The position numbers and the translations under genes were made by a program. Source: Thermoplasmata archaeon (GTDB lineage: Archaea; Thermoplasmatota; Thermoplasmata; Thermoplasmatales; Aciduliprofundaceae). Taken from it: 6,970 nt of DNA. Each line of letters opens with the position of its first letter. Within the stretch, counting starts at the first letter, position 1. The DNA lies in the NCBI GenBank assembly GCA_021160945.1, contig JAGHBQ010000051.1:1-6970 (forward strand), written 5' to 3'. The notes under the pieces were generated by a model. It saw nothing but the letters and a program-made list of their open reading frames with translations. It did not search any database and was not told the DNA's origin. Of this stretch, positions 1-5,626 are shown piece after piece.

Positions 1-568
1 TGCCCAAAGGGCACTGGAATTGAAAAAAAAAGGTCTCAATATTAAGGAGATTTCAGCCGAGCTGCATTTGTCAACTACAACAGTAGAATGGCTTCTGACG
101 AAGGGTGTTGAAGAAAAGGAGATGCCCAAGGATGTCAAGATAGGATGGAGAAGCATAGGAATATATCCTTATAGAATTTCCAAGATTGCCGAAATAATGA
201 GTGATATCATTCTGGAAGAGATGGAGAAAAGGGATTTTGATGTAGATTCCATTGTAGGCATACTTATAAATGGAATCCCTTTTGCAACATTTATAGCGGA
301 GGAGATGAACTTAGAACTGATAATTTACAGGCCACATCCCAAGCGTGAAGAAGGAGCTTTTTCTTCTAATTACGCCCACATAGAGGGAAAAAAAGTTGTT
401 ATAGTGGATGATGTCCTTAGCACAGGAGAAACTATGAGAAAAGCCATAGAAGATGTAAAGAAGGCGGGTGGAGAGCCTGTGTTATGTGTTGTGCTTGTGA
501 ACAAAACTCCGTGGGACGAGATAGATGGCATTCCTCTGAGGGGACTTATTAGAGCAAGAGTTCTATAA
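1..568 (+). CDS. gfcR: GfcR-like transcriptional regulator: N-terminal HTH plus orotate-phosphoribosyltransferase-like domain (5' partial)
   Basis: The reading frame is open from base 2 to a TAA at 566-568. Seen: a helix-turn-helix at the start (GLNIKEISAELHLSTTTVEWLL) followed by a type I phosphoribosyltransferase domain whose PRPP loop reads VVIVDDVLSTGET, about 57 to 44 residues before the C-terminus. Known: this order is typical of archaeal PyrE-like regulators; the haloarchaeal member GfcR activates sugar-catabolism genes. Inference: a DNA-binding regulator that senses PRPP or a related metabolite, not a biosynthetic OPRTase. A TTG at 20-22 could start a 182-residue protein, but the upstream in-frame codons (AQRALE) continue the first HTH helix as in full-length relatives of roughly 200 residues, so the true start probably lies before the window. 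It is convergent with the MBF1 unit and overlaps it by 6 bases. The target genes cannot be told from here. Confidence 0.87.
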   Translation, partial: AQRALELKKKGLNIKEISAELHLSTTTVEWLLTKGVEEKEMPKDVKIGWRSIGIYPYRISKIAEIMSDIILEEMEKRDFDVDSIVGILINGIPFATFIAEEMNLELIIYRPHPKREEGAFSSNYAHIEGKKVVIVDDVLSTGETMRKAIEDVKKAGGEPVLCVVLVNKTPWDEIDGIPLRGLIRARVL

Positions 569-769
569 TTTTCTCTTTTTTGCGTTCCAGATTTCTCTGT
601 AAAATTCTTCCTCCTTTTTTCTATCTTCTTCGCTTTTTTCTTCTTTATTCTTCTTTTTCTCCTTAGGAGGCAATCCGATGTGGTGCCATGCGGGATTAAG
701 TAGATACTGAATTACTATTGTAGCGATAATTACCACGATAATGGCACATATTATGTTGTATACATCCAT
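563..769 (-). CDS. small single-pass membrane protein of unknown function, coupled to MBF1
   Basis: I do not recognise a family. The 68-residue product has one strongly hydrophobic segment at residues 5-24 (IICAIIVVIIATIVIQYLL), a short linker (NPAWHHIGLPP) and a highly charged Lys/Glu tail at 36-68 that is probably helical. A single membrane span with the charged tail in the cytoplasm is the simplest reading, because the basic residues all follow the span. The ATG (769-767) shares its A with the TAA stop of MBF1 (TAATG on the minus strand), and GGGTG at 781-777 lies 7 bases upstream, so translation is probably coupled to MBF1. The stop (TAG, 565-563) lies inside the last codons of the convergent gfcR-like gene. 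The coding case rests on the coupling, the ribosome binding site and the clear domain pattern. Function is open; a membrane-anchored partner of the upstream regulator is possible but unsupported. Confidence 0.75.
   Translation of the reverse strand: MDVYNIICAIIVVIIATIVIQYLLNPAWHHIGLPPKEKKKNKEEKSEEDRKKEEEFYREIWNAKKRKL
569..581 (+). terminator. T-rich tract directly after the gfcR-like gene
   Basis: TTTTCTCTTTTTT follows the stop codon immediately, with no hairpin in front. Archaeal RNA polymerase can terminate on U-rich tracts alone, so this is a plausible intrinsic terminator. The same bases encode the Lys/Arg-rich C-terminus of the convergent small protein. Further T-runs at about 615-660, antisense to its Lys/Glu codons, could act as back-up stops. 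Confidence 0.5.
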
Positions 770-1257
770 TACAAAGCACCCTTGATAAGATCCCCCAATG
801 TCAACGCACCACTCTTCTTCTCTTCCTCCTTTCTGTAGAGGGGTGAAACTTTTTCTTTGAGTTTAATGTTCAGTGCCTTTTCCAATTTTTTAATAAGCTT
901 TTCATCGGGTCTCATTTCACCCCTCTCTATTTTGGAAATAACAGTTTTCTTTTCTAGGATTTTCTTTGCTAGCTCATCTTGAGTTAATCCCATTCTTTCT
1001 CGCGCTTCTCTTATAACGCGAGAATAATCATCAATCAATACCTCTTCCTCCTCAAGATAATCTTTTCTCTTTCTTCTCTTCCTTTCAAGCCTTTCTCTCA
1101 CCACCTCCGGAGGAAGATACTTTACATCCTTTGGGATCTCATTGCCTTTGATTTCTTTTCCAAATTTTGCGCATTCATCACATACGTTTAAAATCACACC
1201 TTCAATTATAACTTTCTTAAGACGGGGAACATTTCTTCCACAGAGCTCGCAGATCAT
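769..1257 (-). CDS. mbf1: Multiprotein bridging factor 1 (MBF1), archaeal zinc-ribbon/HTH type
   Basis: Archaeal MBF1 is a conserved helix-turn-helix protein; the eukaryotic homologue bridges activators and TBP, while archaeal members associate with ribosomes and have been linked to translation and stress. Seen in 162 residues: an N-terminal zinc ribbon with C3-x2-C6 and C26-x2-C29, a basic linker (55-65, Arg/Lys-rich), and an Xre/Cro-type HTH at about 78-133 containing GLTQDELAKKI and the recognition region TVISKIERGEMRP. The C-terminal GALTLGDLIKGAL resembles the conserved tail of archaeal MBF1. Length is normal for the family. The ATG is preceded by GAGGTGA (1269-1263) with a 5-base spacer, which fixes the start. 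It is the first gene of a two-gene unit with the small membrane protein and is divergent from the class V aminotransferase. Confidence 0.95.
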   Translation of the reverse strand: MICELCGRNVPRLKKVIIEGVILNVCDECAKFGKEIKGNEIPKDVKYLPPEVVRERLERKRRKRKDYLEEEEVLIDDYSRVIREARERMGLTQDELAKKILEKKTVISKIERGEMRPDEKLIKKLEKALNIKLKEKVSPLYRKEEEKKSGALTLGDLIKGAL

Positions 1258-1262
1258 TTATG

Positions 1263-1298
1263 TCACCTCTTTCAACCATGCGTTTTCCATATTTATTT
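1263..1298 (-). promoter_or_regulatory. Promoter and ribosome binding site of MBF1
   Basis: On the minus strand an AT-rich box AAATAAATAT (1298-1289) lies about 36 bases before the ATG, so transcription would start near 1268. A strong Shine-Dalgarno GAGGTGA (1269-1263), complementary to the 3' end of archaeal 16S rRNA, precedes the ATG by 5 bases. The leader would be very short. The box is not a perfect TATA consensus. Confidence 0.5.
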
Positions 1299-1342
1299 TT
1301 GTCTCTCTTCTATTTTGGGAAATGGTTTAGATTCCAAACTTT

Positions 1343-1387
1343 TTGTGAAAATCTATATATTGTGGAAATTGATATCCCCATGGTGAT
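1343..1387 (+). promoter_or_regulatory. Promoter, flanking direct repeats and ribosome binding site of the aminotransferase-serA operon
   Basis: A clear TATA box CTATATAT (1353-1360) is preceded by a purine-rich GTGAAAA that could serve as BRE. Transcription would start near 1381. GGTGAT (1382-1387) is the Shine-Dalgarno, ending 4 bases before the ATG at 1392. Two near-identical 10-mers, TTGTGAAAAT (1343-1352) and TTGTGGAAAT (1360-1369), flank the TATA box; a weaker copy TTTGGGAAAT lies at 1314-1323. They are placed where a repressor or activator could contact the core promoter. The TATA and ribosome binding site are well supported; an operator role for the repeats is a guess. Confidence 0.65.
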
Positions 1388-1391
1388 TTAA

Positions 1392-2474
1392 ATGATAGAG
1401 AATACCCCAAAATTATTTATACCGGGTCCAACAGAAGTGGACGACAGAGTTCGTCTTGCAATGGCTCAGAGGGTTATTGGTCATCGCACTAAGGAGATGA
1501 GCGATCTTTATGGTGGAATAGTGGAGAAAATACAGAAACTCCTGAACACTGATAATATAGTGATGGTATTCACCTCAAGTGGAACTGGGGTTATGGAAGG
1601 TGCCATTAGAAATCTTGTAAATGAGAATCTACTTCACGGCGCTTGTGGTGCTTTTGGTAAAAGATGGCACCAAATTTCTGTGAGCAATGGAAAGAATGCC
1701 GAGCTGGTGTGGGCAGATTGGGGAAAGGCAGTCAAACCTGAAATGATCTCTGAAAAAATTGAGAAAGGAAAGCATGAGCTTGTGGCAGTGACTCACAACG
1801 AAACTTCCACAGGAGTACGCAATCCCACGGATGATATCGCCAAAATTGCGCATGAAAATGATGCTCTTATAGCCATAGACGCTGTATCCTCGTTATTTGG
1901 AGACCTTATAGATGTAAACAAATATGATGTGGTGATCACATCCACGCAGAAAGCTTTTGCACTGCCTCCTGGCTTGGCGGTTGCAGTTATAAGCGATGCC
2001 GCTATGGAAAAGACAAAGAGTGTGAAAAACAAGGGTTATTATTTTAATTTTGAAGTTATGCTAAAGAAATTTGAAAAAGCGAAGCAGCATCCGACAACCC
2101 CAGCTGTGCCCCTTCTTTACGCCATGGACATGCAGCTTGATATAATGCTAAAGGAGGGAATGCAGGCCAGATACGAGAGGCATGTAAAGATGCAAAAACT
2201 TGTTCATGAGTGGGTCAAGAAAAGAGGCTTTGAATTATTTGCTGAGAAGGGATATGAGAGCGTAACCGTTACAACGGTGGCTAATACCCTTGGAATTTCT
2301 GTGAAGGAGCTAAATGATGAACTTGTAAAGAGAGGATTAAGGATTTCCAATGGCTATGGAGAATTGAAAGAGAAAACATTCAGAATAGCGCATATGGGTG
2401 AGTTGAGCCCCACAGATATCATGGGACTTCTTGACACCATAGATGAAATTCTGGAAGAAAGGGGGGTGTACTGA
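1392..2474 (+). CDS. Class V PLP-dependent aminotransferase, probable phosphoserine aminotransferase or serine-pyruvate type
   Basis: A fold-type I PLP transaminase of 360 residues, normal length for the alanine-glyoxylate/serine-pyruvate branch of class V. Seen: the N-terminal FIPGPTEV signature, phosphate-binding SSGTG (62-66), THNETSTG (134-141), the pyridine-nitrogen aspartate D163 in AIDAVSS, the Schiff-base lysine K187 in TSTQKAF, and the carboxylate-binding arginine R331 in FRIAHMG. Known: canonical bacterial SerC is a different subgroup, and several archaea and thermophilic bacteria that lack it pair a member of this branch with SerA. Inference: here it converts 3-phosphohydroxypyruvate plus glutamate to phosphoserine, since its stop (TGA, 2472-2474) directly abuts the serA start. 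Alternatives are serine-glyoxylate or alanine-glyoxylate transamination, which the sequence alone cannot exclude. The ATG has a TATA box and GGTGAT at the expected distances. Confidence 0.93.
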   Translation: MIENTPKLFIPGPTEVDDRVRLAMAQRVIGHRTKEMSDLYGGIVEKIQKLLNTDNIVMVFTSSGTGVMEGAIRNLVNENLLHGACGAFGKRWHQISVSNGKNAELVWADWGKAVKPEMISEKIEKGKHELVAVTHNETSTGVRNPTDDIAKIAHENDALIAIDAVSSLFGDLIDVNKYDVVITSTQKAFALPPGLAVAVISDAAMEKTKSVKNKGYYFNFEVMLKKFEKAKQHPTTPAVPLLYAMDMQLDIMLKEGMQARYERHVKMQKLVHEWVKKRGFELFAEKGYESVTVTTVANTLGISVKELNDELVKRGLRISNGYGELKEKTFRIAHMGELSPTDIMGLLDTIDEILEERGVY

Positions 2475-3389
2475 ATGAAGGTGGGAATCTGCGATCCCAT
2501 TGCTCCTGAAGGAGTGGAGATACTCAAAAGAGAAGGGCTTGAAGTTGTGGATTTAACAGGAGTTCCTAAGGAAGAGCTACCAAAGCATGTGGCTGATATG
2601 GATGCTTTAATAGTTCGCAGCGCCACAAAAGTTCGCAAAGAGATGATAGATGCGGCAAAGAATCTCAAAGCCATTGGTCGTGCTGGCGTTGGACTAGATA
2701 ATATAGATGTGGAATATGCAAAGAGCAAAGGAATAAAGGTGATCAATACACCTGGGGCAACAAGCATAAGTGTTGCAGAACTTACAATCGGACTAGTCCT
2801 TGCAGTTATGCGCAAGATTGCATATGCGGACAGGGAGACTAGAAATGGTGCATGGCCAAAAAAGAAGTGCAAGGGTATAGAGATGTACGGTAAAACGCTG
2901 GGAATTATTGGCATTGGGAGAATTGGACGGGAAGTGGCAAAGAGAGCAAAGGCATTCGGTATGAAAGTGTTGTATTACGATGTTTATCGTCCTGATGAAG
3001 CCACAGAAAAGGAACTGGGCGTGGAGTACAGAGAATTGGATACTCTAATATCCGAAGCTGATGTAATAACACTACATGTGCCTTTAACCCCTGAGACAAA
3101 GCATATGATAAACGCAGAGCGTATAGCAAAGATGAAAGACGGCGCCATAATAGTGAATGCTGCTCGAGGTGGAATAGTGGATGAAGTGGCTTTGTACAAC
3201 GCTCTTAAATCCGGCAAGCTTTATGGTGCAGCTCTTGATGTCTATGAAAACGAGCCCCTCAAGGAGAGCAAACTCTTTGAGCTAGATAATGTAGTACTCA
3301 CCCCGCATATAGGTGCTCAGGCAAAAGAAGGGCAAACTAGGGCGGGTATAGAAATCGCTGAAAAAATAGCTAAAGAGCTCAAATCTTAA
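2475..3389 (+). CDS. serA: D-3-phosphoglycerate dehydrogenase, short form without ACT domain
   Basis: Oxidises 3-phosphoglycerate to 3-phosphohydroxypyruvate with NAD, the first step of phosphorylated serine synthesis. Seen in 304 residues: the substrate-loop sequence VRSATKV (47-53), typical of PGDH rather than glyoxylate reductases; GRAGVGLDNID (68-78); the NAD-binding GIGRIG (146-151); and the catalytic triad R231 (NAARGG), E260 (YENEP) and H278 (LTPHIGA), with the same 29-residue Arg-Glu spacing as the E. coli enzyme. The protein ends just after the catalytic domain, so the ASB and ACT domains that give serine feedback inhibition in long forms are absent and end-product control, if any, must come from elsewhere. 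It starts with no gap after the aminotransferase stop; GGGGGGTG (2461-2468) inside that gene's end is the ribosome binding site. One operon is nearly certain. Confidence 0.94.
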   Translation: MKVGICDPIAPEGVEILKREGLEVVDLTGVPKEELPKHVADMDALIVRSATKVRKEMIDAAKNLKAIGRAGVGLDNIDVEYAKSKGIKVINTPGATSISVAELTIGLVLAVMRKIAYADRETRNGAWPKKKCKGIEMYGKTLGIIGIGRIGREVAKRAKAFGMKVLYYDVYRPDEATEKELGVEYRELDTLISEADVITLHVPLTPETKHMINAERIAKMKDGAIIVNAARGGIVDEVALYNALKSGKLYGAALDVYENEPLKESKLFELDNVVLTPHIGAQAKEGQTRAGIEIAEKIAKELKS

Positions 3390-3399
3390 TTCTTTTTTT
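3390..3399 (+). terminator. T-tract terminator after serA
   Basis: TTCTTTTTTT begins one base after the serA stop, with no hairpin. It fits U-tract-driven archaeal termination and would separate the aminotransferase-serA operon from the DUF1015 gene, which has its own promoter. Confidence 0.55.
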
Positions 3400-3468
3400 G
3401 AGATAAGTTTAATTGCTATTTTTCATGAGCAGGCGGTTCTGTATATTTCCCAACGAAATTAGAGAAGG

Positions 3469-3503
3469 TTTTATAATGTGGAGAGAGATTATCCTCTGGT
3501 GAT
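3469..3503 (+). promoter_or_regulatory. Promoter and ribosome binding site of the DUF1015 gene
   Basis: TATA-like TTTTATAA (3469-3476) is followed 25 bases later by the expected start of transcription near 3498. GGTGAT (3498-3503) is the Shine-Dalgarno, 5 bases before the ATG at 3509. The stretch from TATA to GGTGAT aligns without gaps to the equivalent part of the aminotransferase promoter (1353-1387), including TGTGGA right after the TATA box. An inverted repeat ATAAT (3473-3477) / ATTAT (3488-3492) overlaps the TATA box. The rest of the 119-base intergenic stretch (3400-3468) shows only a second weak box, GTATATTT at 3441-3448. Confidence 0.6.
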
Positions 3504-3508
3504 AAAAG

Positions 3509-4777
3509 ATGGTGGAAATAAGACCTTTTAAAGCAATTCATTACAATGCATCTGTGCTCGGTAGGGATCTAAGTAAGGTGATAACACAGCCGTATGATAA
3601 GATAGATGCAAAGATGCAGGAGGAGTATTACCAAAGGCACGAGTACAATTTTGTGAAACTCATACTTCCGAGGGAGGAGAACAGATATGAGATAGCAGCT
3701 ATGAGACTGAAGGAGTGGAAAGAAAAGGGCATAATTACACGAGATGAAAGGCCCGCAGTTTACATCTACACACAGGAATTTGAGCTGAGAGGAAAGAAAT
3801 ACACAAGAAGAGGTTTCATAGCGGCCATGCGACTGCATCCATTTGAGGAGCGAGTGGTATTGCCACACGAAAAAACACACAAAGGTCCTAAAGAAGATCG
3901 CCTCAAGATGCTTCATGCCACAAAAACTAATCTGGAGGCAGGATTTGTTCTCTATCGTGACGACGGAAGAGTTAAAGATATTATTGAAGAAACGATAAAG
4001 GGTGAGCCTGAATTCTACGGTGTTGATGACTATGGCACAGTAACCAGGCTCTACCGTGTGGATGAGGAGGAGAAGATTAAGATTATTCAGGACGTTCTGA
4101 GAGATGAGCAGGTAGTTATTGCAGATGGTCATCATAGGTACGAAACAGCAGTATACTTCAGAGATGAGATGCGTGCAAAAGTTAAAAATTGGAAGGAAAA
4201 TCATGCATTTAATTACAGGATGACATATATAGTGAGCCTTGATGATCCAGGACTTGTAGTGCTACCCACCCACAGACTTCTAGCAAAGGTAGAAATTGAT
4301 GATGAGCACTGGGATAAAATAAAGAAATACTTCACTGTGGAGGAAATTGATATAAAAGATGCAGAAGAGTTTCTGGCTAACAATAGAGATAAAAATGCCT
4401 TTGTGGTATACCAAGATGGGAAGGCATACGCTCTTATCAGAATTGGAGATGTCTCAGAATTCATGGATCCAAATTGGAGCGATGCATATCGAAGTCTGGA
4501 TGCCGTGGTTCTCCGAGAGGTAATTTTCAAGATTCTGGGAGTTAAAGATCCAAAAATAGATGAGGATATATACTACGAGAGATGGATCGAAGATGCAGTG
4601 GAAAAAGTGAATAACGGCGTTGCCAAGGTTGCTTTCCTTTTAAATCCCACCCCACCGAGTAAGGTACTTGAAGTGGCAAAGCATCTGGAAAGAATGCCTC
4701 AAAAAACCACAGATTTCTATCCCAAGGTGATCTCAGGATTTACCATGATGCCAGTGGATGAAAAAGAATTTCTTTAA
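3509..4777 (+). CDS. DUF1015 family protein, candidate serine kinase / phosphoserine-converting enzyme
   Basis: Recognised as DUF1015 (COG4198 type) from the N-terminal IRPFKAIHYN and TQPYDKI segments, the conserved LPHEKTHKGPKEDRL (118-132), the signature ADGHHRYETA (205-214) and the C-terminal MPQKTTDFYPKVISGF (396-411). At 422 residues it appears full length. There is no signal peptide or membrane segment, so it is cytoplasmic. The DGHHRY motif resembles the GxHR motif of the ParB/sulfiredoxin fold, to which the archaeal free-serine kinase SerK also belongs. I recall reports of serine kinase activity for DUF1015 members but cannot verify them here. Together with the neighbouring aminotransferase and SerA, this makes conversion between serine and phosphoserine the best hypothesis. 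The ATG is supported by GGTGAT 5 bases upstream. The stop lies 5 bases from the convergent acetyltransferase stop. Family assignment is firm; function is inferred. Confidence 0.92.
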   Translation: MVEIRPFKAIHYNASVLGRDLSKVITQPYDKIDAKMQEEYYQRHEYNFVKLILPREENRYEIAAMRLKEWKEKGIITRDERPAVYIYTQEFELRGKKYTRRGFIAAMRLHPFEERVVLPHEKTHKGPKEDRLKMLHATKTNLEAGFVLYRDDGRVKDIIEETIKGEPEFYGVDDYGTVTRLYRVDEEEKIKIIQDVLRDEQVVIADGHHRYETAVYFRDEMRAKVKNWKENHAFNYRMTYIVSLDDPGLVVLPTHRLLAKVEIDDEHWDKIKKYFTVEEIDIKDAEEFLANNRDKNAFVVYQDGKAYALIRIGDVSEFMDPNWSDAYRSLDAVVLREVIFKILGVKDPKIDEDIYYERWIEDAVEKVNNGVAKVAFLLNPTPPSKVLEVAKHLERMPQKTTDFYPKVISGFTMMPVDEKEFL

Positions 4778-4797
4778 TTCCTTTATAATTTCTTTCT
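4760..4797. terminator. Weak bidirectional termination zone between convergent genes
   Basis: Only 5 bases (4778-4782) separate the two stop codons. On the plus strand the sequence after the DUF1015 stop is T-rich (TTCCTTTATAATTTCTTTC, 4778-4796). On the minus strand the acetyltransferase transcript meets TTCTTTTTC at 4768-4760, antisense to the last DUF1015 codons. No hairpin is seen. Either tract could act as a U-tract terminator, so the two mRNAs probably overlap at their 3' ends. Confidence 0.35.
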
Positions 4798-5589
4798 CAG
4801 CAAAAGGATTTCTGGCTCCGAGTTATCTTCCCATTTTCGAAATCCAAGAGCAAGAAAATCCTCTAATTTCCTATCTTCTGGAATCACCATATACACACTT
4901 CTCTCCCTGCCTAAATAATTAAGGGCTGGTTTTATTTTCTCAATTTTCTGAGGTTCGAGGGAAGCGGGAGTTACAACAAGCTCCTCTTTTCCCGTTACAA
5001 GAAATTTTATTCCGTGGAACTCATAGATCTGACATCTTTTATTTAAGAATTCCAATGAATCAGGCACTTTCCTCACAAATTTCCATGCGCAGGGTATATG
5101 ATCTTCATACTCCAGGCTTTCTATGTCCTCCAACCTGGAAAGCTGTGGCCTTTCCCCGCTTTCCTTTGAGATATAGGAAAATCCATAATATTTTTTCACA
5201 ACAGAGAACCCTGTTTTTAGGCCAAGGTTGATGCTCCTATTATTATCTGATTCCGTAGCAAACTCCAGAAAATCTACGATGCCTTTATTTTTTAACTCTT
5301 CTCCTCTTTTAAGAAGAAACATGTGCATTTCTTTCCCAAGTCCCCTACCCTGATAATTCGGATGAACTCTAAGTCCCTCCATCCATCCAACTTTTCCTGG
5401 AAGAATTGATATTTTCCCTGTGCCGATTACCTTGCCATCAACTTCTATAGCATAAAAATTTTTATCCTTAAGCCAAGAATCAAAAACGGAAGATAGATAA
5501 TCTTCACCTTCCCAGATAAGGTTTGAAATCTCCTCGATATCTTTCCTATCTTCCTCTCGGATCTCCCTTATAATTATCCCGGATTTCAT
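4783..5589 (-). CDS. GNAT N-acetyltransferase with C-terminal extension, histidine-acetyltransferase (NAT16)-like
   Basis: Transfers acetyl from acetyl-CoA to an amine; probably acts on a small molecule in the cytoplasm. Seen in 268 residues: a GNAT domain at about 5-140 with IREIREEDRKDIEEI at the start, motif A EGLRVHPNYQGRGLGKEM (71-88) containing the CoA pyrophosphate loop QGRGLG (80-85), and motif B around 116-137 (NRSINLGLKTGFSVVKKYYGF). The segment WEGEDYLSSVFDSWLKD (26-42) and the EGLRV strand recall vertebrate histidine N-acetyltransferase/NAT16, and the 128-residue C-terminal part fits the extra domain of that group. Substrate is therefore plausibly an amino acid, but this is inference from memory of the family. 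No Shine-Dalgarno precedes the ATG; a TATA box centred 26 bases upstream predicts a leaderless mRNA. It lies 37 bases downstream of glnA on the same strand and may also be reached by read-through. Confidence 0.88.
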   Translation of the reverse strand: MKSGIIIREIREEDRKDIEEISNLIWEGEDYLSSVFDSWLKDKNFYAIEVDGKVIGTGKISILPGKVGWMEGLRVHPNYQGRGLGKEMHMFLLKRGEELKNKGIVDFLEFATESDNNRSINLGLKTGFSVVKKYYGFSYISKESGERPQLSRLEDIESLEYEDHIPCAWKFVRKVPDSLEFLNKRCQIYEFHGIKFLVTGKEELVVTPASLEPQKIEKIKPALNYLGRERSVYMVIPEDRKLEDFLALGFRKWEDNSEPEILLLRKKL

Positions 5590-5610
5590 AGGTTTGAATC
5601 GACAGACTAC

Positions 5611-5620
5611 ATTTTATATT
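5611..5620 (-). promoter_or_regulatory. TATA box of the acetyltransferase gene (leaderless transcript predicted)
   Basis: On the minus strand AATATAAAAT (5620-5611) is centred about 26 bases before the ATG at 5589, so transcription should start at or next to the start codon. The bases between (GTAGTCTGTCGATTCAAACCT) hold no GGTGA-like site. The box begins a few bases after the glnA stop, and no T-tract follows glnA, so read-through from glnA is also possible. Confidence 0.55.
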
Positions 5621-5626
5621 TTTCCC

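Noticed and set aside
600..660. Low-complexity T/C-rich stretch that could look like a regulatory or repeat element
   Set aside because: It is the reverse complement of the Lys/Glu codon run of the small membrane protein.
1142..1330. Open frame of 62 codons on the plus strand across the MBF1 start and intergenic region
   Set aside because: Antisense to the zinc ribbon of MBF1 and running through its promoter; composition typical of a shadow.
2354..2914. Long open frame on the minus strand (186 codons) antisense to serA and the aminotransferase end
   Set aside because: It lies opposite two clearly conserved enzymes; the product is a Ser/Pro/Ile-rich shadow with no recognisable domain and no ribosome binding site logic.
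3478..3498. Possible leader hairpin AGAG / CTCT before the DUF1015 start
   Set aside because: Only four pairs, and most of it would lie upstream of the predicted transcription start.
3569..4204. Open frame of 211 codons on the minus strand antisense to the DUF1015 gene
   Set aside because: Cys/Leu/Phe-rich composition without domain features; the opposite strand has all conserved DUF1015 motifs.
4213..4530. Open frame of 105 codons on the minus strand within the DUF1015 gene
   Set aside because: Shadow of the conserved coding strand, no motif.
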